Shown: piece after piece, positions 17,642-26,366 of the stretch
Layout of the letters: the number at the start of each line of letters is the position of its first letter
Numbering within the stretch: the first letter of the stretch is position 1
Source: an uncultured Bacteroidia bacterium
Lineage (GTDB): Bacteria > Bacteroidota > Bacteroidia > Bacteroidales > Prolixibacteraceae
Direction of reading: 5' to 3'
DNA: 42,000 bases
Assembly (NCBI GenBank): GCA_903905505.1
Contig: CAIVGL010000094.1
Span: 1-42,000, forward strand
The notes under the pieces: model-generated
What the model was told of the DNA's origin: nothing
Database searches by the model: none
The model's input: only the letters and a program-made list of their open reading frames with translations
Translations under genes and position numbers: made by a program

Positions 17642-18955
17642 TTAGGTTGTAGGGAAAGTCCAGGGTTTACGATATGGCCGATATAAAAGACGGCTTGCGG
17701 CTGTATTGTCGACTATCATTTCTGTCTCTGGATTCCATTTTATTTTCTTTCCAGTTGTCATAGCGATCTCTCCCAGTAGTCCAACAGAGATAGAGCGGTG
17801 GGCGATGTCCACTGGAGCTGCCGTTTCTTTTCTTGTTTTTATACATTCGAGGAAATTACCAACGTGGTCATCACATTTGTACAGATGGATCTCATTTTCT
17901 CCGATAACTTCTTCTAAAATTTTTGGATTTGAGGCTACAATTCTGTTCCCGCGGTCAACATGGATCCACCCTTTTTCTCCATACCAGGTAGTTCCCATTC
18001 CGTGAGGCTGACGTGAGGCATTTGCAACTCTCATCTCTACTCCATTGGCGTATTTGCAGAGAAAATCATACTCGACCGGTACGTTATAAAGTCCTTCTTG
18101 TGGGTAAAAGCCAATACCTTCGATTTCTACTGGGCCGGAGCGTTCCATGCCAAGTCCCCATTGGGCGATATCGATGTGGTGACCTGCCCAATCCGTCAAC
18201 TGACCTCCCGAATAATCAAGGATCCATCGCCAGTTTACATGGCAAACTCCCCGGAAGGGCACCTTAGGAGCAGGTCCCAGCCACATATCCCAGTCGAGCC
18301 CCGCAGGTATCTCCATCGGTGGCGGTGTGCCTACACCCTGTCCTCCATCTGGCAATCCTACTTCAACGCGAAGAACTTTACCAATCCGGCCATTGACGGT
18401 TAGCTCGGCTCCTTGTCTGAAATTTTTTACCGATCGCTGCCAGCTTCCGGTTTGCCAAACTATATTGTTTTTTTGGACTGCATTTACAATTGCTCTTCCT
18501 TCCTGAATTGTTCGAGCCAAGGGCTTCTCCCCGTAAACATCGATTTTTTTATTCGCCACCGCTGAATAGATCAGTCCATGCCAATGATCGGGTAAGGCAA
18601 TTGACACTGCATCAACTTTCTCTTTTTCCAAAAAATCGCGGTAATCGCCGTATATTCTGCAATCATTATTCGAATTGGCTCCGTCAATGATTTTTTTTGT
18701 CTTTTCCAGTTTGCGGGCATCCACATCACAGGCTGAAACGATTTGTAATTCCTTTACCCGTTTTAAAAAGCCCCTCATATTACTTGTTCCCTGACTGCCG
18801 ACTCCGATGAGTCCCATTGTAATGCGATCACTTGGCGGAAGTTTGCCTCCCATTCCCAGGGCCGTAGAAGGTATAATTTGGGGAATTATTAGTACTCCTG
18901 TTGCAATGGTTGCCGTTCTTTTCAGAAAATCTCTTCTGGTTGATTTATCAATCAT
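17642..18955 (-). CDS. Tat-exported Gfo/Idh/MocA-family oxidoreductase (copy 1)
   Basis: The product has 437 residues. A twin-arginine signal (STRRDFLK, arginines at 7-8) and a conserved IPSTALGMGG segment (about 28-37) indicate export as a folded, cofactor-loaded protein. The Rossmann fold shows GVGSQG at 51-56, and the family EKP motif is at 143-145 (YGEKPLAR), with its catalytic-type Lys. The substrate domain has LPDHWHG near 121-127 and the TDWAGHHIDIAQW histidine motif near 260-275. Family members use NAD(P) to oxidise or reduce sugars, and a few (GH109) cleave glycosides through a redox step. Which of these applies here is not known. It opens a block of hydrolase genes and follows the longest intergenic gap (159 bp). 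It is strongly similar along its length to the copies at 30743 and 40472. Confidence 0.88.
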   Translation of the reverse strand: MIDKSTRRDFLKRTATIATGVLIIPQIIPSTALGMGGKLPPSDRITMGLIGVGSQGTSNMRGFLKRVKELQIVSACDVDARKLEKTKKIIDGANSNNDCRIYGDYRDFLEKEKVDAVSIALPDHWHGLIYSAVANKKIDVYGEKPLARTIQEGRAIVNAVQKNNIVWQTGSWQRSVKNFRQGAELTVNGRIGKVLRVEVGLPDGGQGVGTPPPMEIPAGLDWDMWLGPAPKVPFRGVCHVNWRWILDYSGGQLTDWAGHHIDIAQWGLGMERSGPVEIEGIGFYPQEGLYNVPVEYDFLCKYANGVEMRVANASRQPHGMGTTWYGEKGWIHVDRGNRIVASNPKILEEVIGENEIHLYKCDDHVGNFLECIKTRKETAAPVDIAHRSISVGLLGEIAMTTGKKIKWNPETEMIVDNTAASRLLYRPYRKPWTFPTT

Positions 18956-19114
18956 CCTATCTATTAATTATTATATTTTTTTGATAAATTTTATTGTCTA
19001 ACTCCCATAATGTTTTGATCATGGCCATATCAGACCTTCTTAAGGTCCATAAAAAGGACAATTAAACTGGCCTAATTTGCAAATTATTACAAATATAAAG
19101 GCAGTTATACCCCA
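18956..19114 (-). promoter_or_regulatory. Longest intergenic gap; inverted repeats and possible promoter
   Basis: This 159-bp AT-rich spacer separates the GH2 gene (stop at 19115) from Gfo/Idh/MocA copy 1. It holds a perfect 6-bp inverted repeat, GACCTT-CTT-AAGGTC, at 19033-19047. An overlapping alternative, GTCC-N7-GGAC, lies at 19045-19059. An outer pair, GGCCA at 19023-19027 and TGGCC at 19068-19072, encloses both. On the minus strand TATATTTG (19097-19090) fits the Bacteroidota -7 box TAnnTTTG, but I find no TTTG at the expected -33 distance. An internal promoter or operator is therefore possible but not shown. There is no U-tract for a classical terminator. Confidence 0.35.
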
Positions 19115-21910
19115 TTATTTCATCTCAAAACAGATCGTCGGATCAAGTGGATATCGCCCAAAGTTTTCGCCATAAATTGCTAATCCTCGAGGAAGAGCAG
19201 TGTCAACTTCGAACCGAATTTTAAGAGTTTTCCCTTCGCTCTCTTTCAGAAGGGCAGTAGGGATATTTGCTTCAACGAGATAGCCATAGGAGCCTGCCTC
19301 TTTGAGCGTTTTATCCTTCTTTTGAGAATTCCAGGAGAGTATGCCACGGTGGTCAGCTGGATCATCTTCAAGAGTAAAAGTACCAATACAGCTATTGTTT
19401 ACGATGATTCTCACCATTGAAGGGAATTTCTTCTCGTCAGTCATTGGGTACGAATTTTTGTTTCGAGTTGGGTCTACTGTCCCTTGTCCTAACATATAAT
19501 CACCGGCAATTAGATTGGCCCCTTCTTTATCTTTCCCAAATAATTGCTTGGCCGAAACTTCTGCCATTAGGCGGACCGAAGCGAGCTGATCGGCTTTTAT
19601 CCCTCCAGGGAGAGCCACCTGATATTCGAAGAATCCTGAACCTGCTCCATTCACTTTTAATCCATCGAGGACATTCCATTGCTTTTGGGTCCACTTTGAA
19701 TCGGTGAAGGTGTTCGGAGCAAAACGAAGAAGTGTAATTTGCTTTCCGTCCTTCGTAATTGTTTCGTTGCGCGGCGATTGACCGTTTGATACATTGAATG
19801 TTGTGAAATTGCGGGCAAGAACCTGTCCTGAGGCTGTTTCTAGAGTCATCCGAAGTACTGCGACAGAACGTTTTTCCGGCATCTGTATAGCTAGCTTGCC
19901 AATATCTTTGGTCATCCATGGTGTGTATGGCGCGTTATGCGAATAGTTTGAATAGATCTCAAATCGTCCGAGTGCATCCCATCCACATAACTCTGCTTTA
20001 ATAGTTAAGTTGGTCGCTGCCAGCTTATCGTTTAAAACTGACAAATAAAGTGGAACATCTACTTTTGCAGAAGGCTCAACGTTTGTGCAGATTTCGCTTC
20101 CAGTACTTAAATAATAGGGATTATGAAGATCATTCAAGGTCATTCCAGGCATAAGGTTCTCAATCCCGGTGAATTTTTGCGTCCGGTCGAAACGGTAGTA
20201 ACCATTCCATTCATTGATTACATCGTGATGTTCGGTATAGAGCCAGCCGCACATTTTGGGGTGCATACGAAATTCGTTCATCATGATATGGTAATCCCAG
20301 CTCCAGTCAATATCGCCGGTACTCCCATCATAGCCCCAGACATTCCCACATTCACTGTTGAGTGTGGGCTGGTTTCCCTGTACATTATCTCCAATATAAT
20401 TCCATTTTGATCCTGCAAAAGTCTTTGCATCAATATCATCCAACATCTTTTTCCAGTCGCAACCTGGCAGATACGCATGCCAAGAGTTTAAGTCTGTGAT
20501 GACGTGGTCATTATTGCATGGTGAATTGTCTTCCACAAACCGACTTTGATCAAGACTTTTAGCCTTTTTATACAACTCAGCAACCCTGACCTGGGTTTCA
20601 GTCTGATAGCCCCGTTTGCCATTTTTACGAGAGGCTAGCGACCAGGTTTCGTTAAACAATACCCATGAAAATACGGAAGGGTGATTGTAATCCCGTTTGA
20701 TCATTCCGCGCATTGTAAATTCCGATTCTCTGAACATGGCGTCGTCAGGATCACCCCATGAATTAGGCACATCGGCCATGATGAGTAATCCCAGACGGTC
20801 GGCCCAGTAGAGTTTCCGCGGAACTTCAACTTTAATGTGAATACGGTTTCCGTTAAGTCCGATCCTTTTCGACATTAAAATCTCATTTCTCATAAATTCG
20901 TCACTCGGGAAGGTATAAAATCCATCTGGATGATACGATTGATCAAGCGTAAGCTGCAGATAAATGGGTTTGTTATTTAATGCTATATAAGGATGTTCGC
21001 TTCCAGGGAGTTTGGTTGCACTGATCTTCCGCATCCCGAAATAAGATGCTACCAGATCCAAATCTTTCCCTTCTGCACTCAGTGAAACTTCTGTTTCATA
21101 CAAGAACGGATCGTCGAGATCCCAAAGGTGTTTATTGGGTATTGGAATTTCAAGGTGAGCTGTTTGCGACCCTTTTTTAACTTTCGCTGTAAAGGTTTGT
21201 ACGTTCCCAGTATTGAATTTCACTTTCACCAAACTATTTTTTCCAACTGGCTGATTGAATGAAATTTCTAGCTTAGCTTTGTTGTTGTCGATATCAGGTG
21301 TAAAATGGACTAGGTCGGCGAAGTTGCTTCCACGAGCTTCAAGATAAACCGTCTGCCAAAAACCCTTCACATCGCCATAACCTTGCTTCCCCTCAAGTTT
21401 GTAAGGAAGTTTGGAGTCGTCGACCTTGAAAACCAAGTTTTGCTCACTATCCCAATTGAGATTGGATGTGAGTTCAAATTCAAAAGGAGTATAGCCGCCT
21501 CTATTTGATCCTATCTGTTTCCCATTGACCCAACCAGTTGTTGCATAATCACTTGCTCCAACCACTACGAAGATTCGTTTGTTTTTCCAGCTTTCTGGAA
21601 TTTTCACTTTGCGGGCATACCAGGCGATATCTGATTCTGGCGCTACTTCCGAAAGTTTACTTCCCCATGGAAATGGGACTAGAATCTTTTTATTAAAAGA
21701 AGATGGGTCTTCGAACCATTTTTGGGTCTCTCCAATATTCTCTTTGTCGAATTTAAAATCCCAATATCCATTTAGATTAACCCATTCAGAGCGCATGAAA
21801 TCTGGTCGCGGATGTTCGGGCAACGGAATAGTTTCATTTGACTTCATTTGACTATACCCAGAAAGGCAAAATAGGCAGAAGATAGCGGCTAGTAGTGATA
21901 GGTTTTTCAT
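19115..21910 (-). CDS. GH2-family beta-glycosidase with C-terminal extension
   Basis: The product has 931 residues and a Sec signal (MKNLSLLAAIFCLFCLSGYS). The GH2 order is visible: a sugar-binding jelly roll (about 28-190, from HPRPDFMRSEWVNLNGYWDF), an immunoglobulin-like domain (about 195-300) and a TIM barrel (about 305-600). The acid/base Glu is in WVLFNETWSL near residue 419, and the nucleophile Glu is likely in TLNSECGNVWG near 519. Beyond the barrel there are some 300 more residues of beta-rich sequence, which form an extra domain not present in its neighbour. GH2 members act as beta-galactosidases, glucuronidases, mannosidases or arabinopyranosidases, and the specificity cannot be read here. 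The gene is tandem to a second GH2 gene at 21995, from which it differs mainly by the C-terminal extension. Confidence 0.9.
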   Translation of the reverse strand: MKNLSLLAAIFCLFCLSGYSQMKSNETIPLPEHPRPDFMRSEWVNLNGYWDFKFDKENIGETQKWFEDPSSFNKKILVPFPWGSKLSEVAPESDIAWYARKVKIPESWKNKRIFVVVGASDYATTGWVNGKQIGSNRGGYTPFEFELTSNLNWDSEQNLVFKVDDSKLPYKLEGKQGYGDVKGFWQTVYLEARGSNFADLVHFTPDIDNNKAKLEISFNQPVGKNSLVKVKFNTGNVQTFTAKVKKGSQTAHLEIPIPNKHLWDLDDPFLYETEVSLSAEGKDLDLVASYFGMRKISATKLPGSEHPYIALNNKPIYLQLTLDQSYHPDGFYTFPSDEFMRNEILMSKRIGLNGNRIHIKVEVPRKLYWADRLGLLIMADVPNSWGDPDDAMFRESEFTMRGMIKRDYNHPSVFSWVLFNETWSLASRKNGKRGYQTETQVRVAELYKKAKSLDQSRFVEDNSPCNNDHVITDLNSWHAYLPGCDWKKMLDDIDAKTFAGSKWNYIGDNVQGNQPTLNSECGNVWGYDGSTGDIDWSWDYHIMMNEFRMHPKMCGWLYTEHHDVINEWNGYYRFDRTQKFTGIENLMPGMTLNDLHNPYYLSTGSEICTNVEPSAKVDVPLYLSVLNDKLAATNLTIKAELCGWDALGRFEIYSNYSHNAPYTPWMTKDIGKLAIQMPEKRSVAVLRMTLETASGQVLARNFTTFNVSNGQSPRNETITKDGKQITLLRFAPNTFTDSKWTQKQWNVLDGLKVNGAGSGFFEYQVALPGGIKADQLASVRLMAEVSAKQLFGKDKEGANLIAGDYMLGQGTVDPTRNKNSYPMTDEKKFPSMVRIIVNNSCIGTFTLEDDPADHRGILSWNSQKKDKTLKEAGSYGYLVEANIPTALLKESEGKTLKIRFEVDTALPRGLAIYGENFGRYPLDPTICFEMK

Positions 21911-21926
21911 AACTTAGGTTGGGTAA

Positions 21927-21970
21927 TTCTAGACTTTGGATCAGATTTCTCTTAGATCCAAAGCCTAGAA
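21927..21970 (-). repeat. Long intercistronic hairpin, 16-bp stem
   Basis: The arms are 21927-21942 and 21955-21970, with a 12-base loop. The stem has a single imperfect pair (21933/21964), which is A-C as plus-strand DNA but becomes a G-U wobble in the minus-strand transcript, so the RNA stem is unbroken. It starts 24 bases after the stop codon of the GH2 gene at 21995 and ends 16 bases before the start of the next GH2 gene. No U-tract follows, so it is not a standard terminator. An mRNA-stabilising, processing or translation-control element is possible. Confidence 0.7.
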
Positions 21971-21994
21971 AATAGGTTGACTTATATTTTGGTT

Positions 21995-23800
21995 TTACTT
22001 TGAATGATTAGAAAATGACGCAGGTTGTTTGCTGAAGATCTTATTTATTCTGCTCATATCGAACTTTTTTGTCCGGTCGTAGTTGTATACGCCATTCTGT
22101 TCTTGCTCCACATCGGTAAGTTGTGTGTAGCAATATCCCGACATATACTCCGTATTCAAGATTACATCCGTAAGTTTTTCTAATCTGTCGTATAGTTCAT
22201 CCAATGTTTTTGGACCTTGTCCGTATCCCCAGGTGTTATCTGCAAACGCTTTTCCAGTCACCCATTTAATGCCTCCATATTCGTCAAGGAAATAAGGCTG
22301 ACCTTCATACGGAGCTTGTTTCTGATTGTTGTTGAATACCGGTGTTTTTTGTGTTGGAGTAAGTTGTGTTTTTAATGACTCTGGATTTTGCTCGTAGTTA
22401 TGAGCCGTATATAAATCGGTCATTACATGGAAATATCCACTCGCGTCATTGATTGGTCTGGTTGGATCAATCATCTTGGTCACATTGATAACATCGGTAA
22501 GCATACGGTTATGCTGAACACTTCCTCCGGTTTCATTAAAGGGAGTCCACCCAATGATGGAAGGGAAATTTCTGTCACGAAGAACAATCTCATTCCATTC
22601 GCTTAGGAAGTTACGAGCTGACTCAATGCTGCTGTTGGTAATACCCCAACTTGATGATTCTCCCCAAGTTAGGTAACCTAGCTTGTCGGCCCAGTAGTGA
22701 AAACGTTCTTCAAAGACTTTTTGATGCAGACGTGCACCATTAAATCCTGCCTCCATTGACATTTGAATGTCTTGTTTTAATGCTTCATCGGTAGGAGCTG
22801 TCCAAATTCCATCAGGATAAAAGCCTTGATCAAGGACGAATCTCAAGAAGATAGGTTGGTTGTTTAAGAAAAGTTTATTCCCTTCGATATGTATTTTACG
22901 CATACCTGCATACCCTTTTACTTCATCGATCACAACATTTTGTTTATCGAGCACTTGATAAATTACATCGTATAGGAATGGTGATTCTGGAGACCAAGTT
23001 TTTGGATTCTTAATTGAAATAGTAGATGGGATATTTTGTGCGGCAGCCATCTCTTGCTGACCGACAATTTTTGTCCCATCAAGGACTTTGATTTTTAGTT
23101 TCATCCCACGCTCTAAACCATAAAAATTAGGTTGAAAAGAGAATTTTGAGTTGTCAAGGTCAGGAAGGACAAAGCAGTTTTTAAGTCCATTTTTCGCTAC
23201 GGCCTCGAGCCATACTGTTTGCCAAATTCCTGTTGTCCTGGTGTAGCTGCATCCTTCTGATTTCATACGAGAACATTGTTTGCCACCAGGTTGCTCATTC
23301 GATCGTACATTATCAACGATACCTAAGACTAGGTTCTGTTGTTGACCAGATACGATATATTTAGTGATATCATATTCAAATGAAGAAGTGCCTCCATAAT
23401 GCATCCCAACAAGCTTGCCATCGATGTAAAGCGTACTTTGGTAATCGACTGCGCCAAAGTGAAGAATCACTCTTTTGCCGTTCCAGGCTGCTGGAATATC
23501 AAGTTTCCGTTGATACCACATTGCCTCAATGAAATCGGTGTATTTTACACCTGAAAGCTTACTTTCAGGGCAGAATGGCACAGTGATTTTATCATTAAAT
23601 CCTTGTGAATTTTGAAAATTTCTATCCGCACCCGATTTGCTAAAGTCGAAGGTATAGCTCCAGGTTCCATTAAGATTGATCCACTCAGCTCGCTCAAATT
23701 GAGGTCTTGGATATTCGGGTCTAGGCGTGTCAGACGAGGCGCCGTAAGCAGTTATTAAGCTCACCAAAAGGATTGCTGATAAGGTTAGAATTCTTTTCAT
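21995..23800 (-). CDS. GH2-family beta-glycosidase, short form
   Basis: The product has 601 residues and a Sec signal (MKRILTLSAILLVSLITAYG). The GH2 domains are a jelly roll (about 30-195, from YPRPQFERAEWINLNGTW), an immunoglobulin-like domain (about 200-305) and a TIM barrel running to the C-terminus. The acid/base Glu is in GWTPFNETGGS near residue 421, and the nucleophile Glu is in FLDEYGGIKW near 506. It has no domain after the barrel, which makes it one of the shorter GH2 proteins. It shares start motifs and barrel blocks such as LDQGFYPDGIW with the downstream GH2 (LDQSYHPDGFY), so the two are probably paralogues that have diverged in substrate. The gene lies downstream of GH95, behind a hairpin. 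Confidence 0.9.
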   Translation of the reverse strand: MKRILTLSAILLVSLITAYGASSDTPRPEYPRPQFERAEWINLNGTWSYTFDFSKSGADRNFQNSQGFNDKITVPFCPESKLSGVKYTDFIEAMWYQRKLDIPAAWNGKRVILHFGAVDYQSTLYIDGKLVGMHYGGTSSFEYDITKYIVSGQQQNLVLGIVDNVRSNEQPGGKQCSRMKSEGCSYTRTTGIWQTVWLEAVAKNGLKNCFVLPDLDNSKFSFQPNFYGLERGMKLKIKVLDGTKIVGQQEMAAAQNIPSTISIKNPKTWSPESPFLYDVIYQVLDKQNVVIDEVKGYAGMRKIHIEGNKLFLNNQPIFLRFVLDQGFYPDGIWTAPTDEALKQDIQMSMEAGFNGARLHQKVFEERFHYWADKLGYLTWGESSSWGITNSSIESARNFLSEWNEIVLRDRNFPSIIGWTPFNETGGSVQHNRMLTDVINVTKMIDPTRPINDASGYFHVMTDLYTAHNYEQNPESLKTQLTPTQKTPVFNNNQKQAPYEGQPYFLDEYGGIKWVTGKAFADNTWGYGQGPKTLDELYDRLEKLTDVILNTEYMSGYCYTQLTDVEQEQNGVYNYDRTKKFDMSRINKIFSKQPASFSNHSK

Positions 23801-23853
23801 TGTGTACGGTTTTAAGAAATTTCAGTTTAATGTATTCTATTAAGATTAGGTAT

Positions 23854-23893
23854 TAGTAGTGGATTCCACCTAGGTGAGCAAAATCCACTACTA
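23854..23893 (-). repeat. Long intercistronic hairpin, perfect 12-bp stem with palindromic loop
   Basis: The arms TAGTAGTGGATT (23854-23865) and AATCCACTACTA (23882-23893) are perfectly complementary. The 16-base loop contains the palindrome CACCTAGGTG, so a second stem can form inside it. The structure begins 5 bases after the stop codon of the GH95 gene and lies 53 bases before the GH2 start at 23800. No U-tract follows in the transcription direction. I infer an mRNA processing or stabilising element, or a protein-binding site. Confidence 0.7.
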
Positions 23894-23898
23894 TGCAA

Positions 23899-26307
23899 TT
23901 ATCCTTTTTTTGCCTGAATTTTTTTTGTTTCGCCATTAACGATAATGGTCACTTTACGTGGCTTCTCTGAAGTAACCTTGTAACTGATCACTTTGCCATC
24001 TTTCCATTCCAGACTAACGATAAAGTTTCCTCTTGCTTTTAGCCCTTGAACAGAACCGCTACCCCAAGCTGTCGGTAAGGCAGGAAGAAAACGGATGATT
24101 GGTTGACCATCTGTAGTCTTCTCATGACTCTGAATCAACATCTCTGCAATGGCAGAGCATCCACCAAAATTGCCATCGATTTGGAATGGGGCATGGAGGC
24201 AGAATAAATTTCCTGCACCACGTCCAATAAGCATATCGACTAATTTATTGGCATGATCGCCATCCTGCATACGAGCCCAGAAATTTGCTTTCCAAGCCAT
24301 TGACCAACCTGTTGAGGCATCGCCACGACGCTCAAGTGCAATTCTAGCCCCTTTAAATAATACAGGTACTTGAGGATTAATTTCAGTTCCTGGATAGAGT
24401 CCCCAAAGATGTGAAGAGTGACGATGGTGACTATCGGTCTCTTCAAAATCTTCTTGCCACTCCATAATACGACCCTCTTTATTCACTTGAGTCGGTTTTA
24501 ATCGAGCTCTTGAAACATCTAAATCTTTGGCGAAATTTTCATCGATACCAAGTGATCTAGCTGCTTCAGCTGTGGCTGCAAATAATCCGCGAATGATCTG
24601 TAAGTCGAAGGTAGAGCCAATACAGAATGATGTAGTTTGACTTTTTCCTTCACTGTCGGTATAACGATAATTATTCTCTGGGGAGTTAGATGGTGCCGTA
24701 ACTAATAACTTAGTTTTTGGATCTTCAACCAGTACCGCTTGGCAAAATTCACTTGCTCCTCGCATAAGCGGATAGTATTTTTTCAAAAACTCTTTGTCTT
24801 GAGTGAACTCAAAATGGGTAGAGATATGTTGTGCTAACCATGCACCACAGGTTGGACCTACGCAAGCGCCTAAATTACTTGGTGATGTATCGAACCAAGG
24901 GTTTTGAGTATGATTTGCCATCCATCCTGGAGCATTGTAATAGGCTTTTGCCGTTTTAGCTCCTTCTACTGCTACACCTTCCATGAAGCGCATCAATGGA
25001 AGATGACAGTCTGATAAATTCGCCACCTCAGCTGGCCAATAGTTCATCTGTAGGTTAATGTTACTATGGAAATCACCACGCCAAGGGGTGTCGTACTCTT
25101 CGGCCCAAATACCTTGTAGGTTAGTTGGGAGTTGCGAGTCAGAACGAGATCCTGAGACCATTAAATGACGTCCAAATTGGAAATACAAAGCTGCTAACGC
25201 AGGATCAGAGGTGGTCTGCGCTAGGCGAACACGATCAGGTGTTGGAAGCTTTGAGTTTGCCCCCTGCGGAAGGGTAATATGACAACGATTCATAAGTGAA
25301 CCATGATCAGCAGCTACATCATTTAGTATAGCTTGGAAGGGTTTAACTAATGCATTGCTTACTCGTTGATGAGCTAAAGCAACATAATCTTTATGATATA
25401 GATTTGTTCCTGCACTAACAATTAAAGTTGCTTCGTCGGCTCCGACAACGGTATAACCAGCTTCGGTAAGAGTTGCTTTACCTCCTTTGAGAGAGATTCC
25501 TAAAACTGCTTGATAACGTACTCCCTCTCCAGCAGTAACTCCAGCAGGTTTTACAAATGCAAGCTGACCTTCTAAAATCTGAAGACCATTTTCTGTCCGA
25601 GTGGTAGCTGCCTCTTTTCGAGAGAGAGAAGCAGTAAATGAAAGTGATCCAGGTTTGTTTGCCTTAAGGTTTAAAGCGATAACCTCATCGGGTTTTGATA
25701 CGACTAAGTCACGCGTATAGCTTATGCCATTTTGGTTGTACTCGGTATGAGATACTCCGCGCATAAGGTTCAGATCGCGTCGGTAACCTGAATAGGCAGG
25801 CTCGACCCCTTTTGTCCCTGCCGCAGGAGTTAAGACTGCTCCATTAAATAGCAGTGTTAGATCTCCTAAGGTTTGATAGGTGCCAAATTGATCACGCGTC
25901 GACCATCCACTTACCCCTTCAGGGTAACTGAAGTTTTTAGCCATCTCTTTTTGCGCGGCTTCTACATTGCCAGCAAAGAGATTTTTGCGCACACCTGGAA
26001 GACACTTGTAGGCATCATAGTTGTTTCCATCATAAGGACCACCTGTCCAAACGGATGATTCATTAAGCGCAATCCGCTCTTTATCGATGCCACCCATATC
26101 CATAGCTCCAAGTCGGCCATTACCTAATACGGTAGATTGATGAAATGTTTTAGCTGGTTGAATAAACCATACACTCATAGGTTCTGCCGGAGGCGCAATA
26201 ATTTCTGTTGGAGCTTTGCCAGCTGTGCTGGGCTGCTTGGCCATAACTGGGAAAGCGATCAAAGCTAAAAATGCAGCCTTGCAGCTGATTTGTACTAATT
26301 TTCTCAT
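23899..26307 (-). CDS. GH95 alpha-L-fucosidase / alpha-L-galactosidase
   Basis: The product is an 802-residue protein with a Sec signal ([23 protein letters not shown]). The N-terminal beta domain starts with the GH95 signature [21 protein letters not shown], which is split here into PLGNGRLG-type blocks, and continues with [12 protein letters not shown]. The (alpha/alpha)6 barrel has the catalytic Asn pair in [12 protein letters not shown] near residues 412-425. The general acid Glu is in SNSPENNYR near 544, and the Asp is in [15 protein letters not shown] near 711. These match the N421/N423/E566/D766 set of the Bifidobacterium AfcA enzyme. The family removes alpha-1,2-L-fucose by inversion, and some members prefer alpha-L-galactose. 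It is followed in the operon by two GH2 genes and preceded by GH78. Confidence 0.93.
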   Translation of the reverse strand: MRKLVQISCKAAFLALIAFPVMAKQPSTAGKAPTEIIAPPAEPMSVWFIQPAKTFHQSTVLGNGRLGAMDMGGIDKERIALNESSVWTGGPYDGNNYDAYKCLPGVRKNLFAGNVEAAQKEMAKNFSYPEGVSGWSTRDQFGTYQTLGDLTLLFNGAVLTPAAGTKGVEPAYSGYRRDLNLMRGVSHTEYNQNGISYTRDLVVSKPDEVIALNLKANKPGSLSFTASLSRKEAATTRTENGLQILEGQLAFVKPAGVTAGEGVRYQAVLGISLKGGKATLTEAGYTVVGADEATLIVSAGTNLYHKDYVALAHQRVSNALVKPFQAILNDVAADHGSLMNRCHITLPQGANSKLPTPDRVRLAQTTSDPALAALYFQFGRHLMVSGSRSDSQLPTNLQGIWAEEYDTPWRGDFHSNINLQMNYWPAEVANLSDCHLPLMRFMEGVAVEGAKTAKAYYNAPGWMANHTQNPWFDTSPSNLGACVGPTCGAWLAQHISTHFEFTQDKEFLKKYYPLMRGASEFCQAVLVEDPKTKLLVTAPSNSPENNYRYTDSEGKSQTTSFCIGSTFDLQIIRGLFAATAEAARSLGIDENFAKDLDVSRARLKPTQVNKEGRIMEWQEDFEETDSHHRHSSHLWGLYPGTEINPQVPVLFKGARIALERRGDASTGWSMAWKANFWARMQDGDHANKLVDMLIGRGAGNLFCLHAPFQIDGNFGGCSAIAEMLIQSHEKTTDGQPIIRFLPALPTAWGSGSVQGLKARGNFIVSLEWKDGKVISYKVTSEKPRKVTIIVNGETKKIQAKKG

Positions 26308-26366
26308 GTTGAATAATAATTAAATTTAAATGATCAGATAGTTTAAGATTATTGATTTATTCATCG

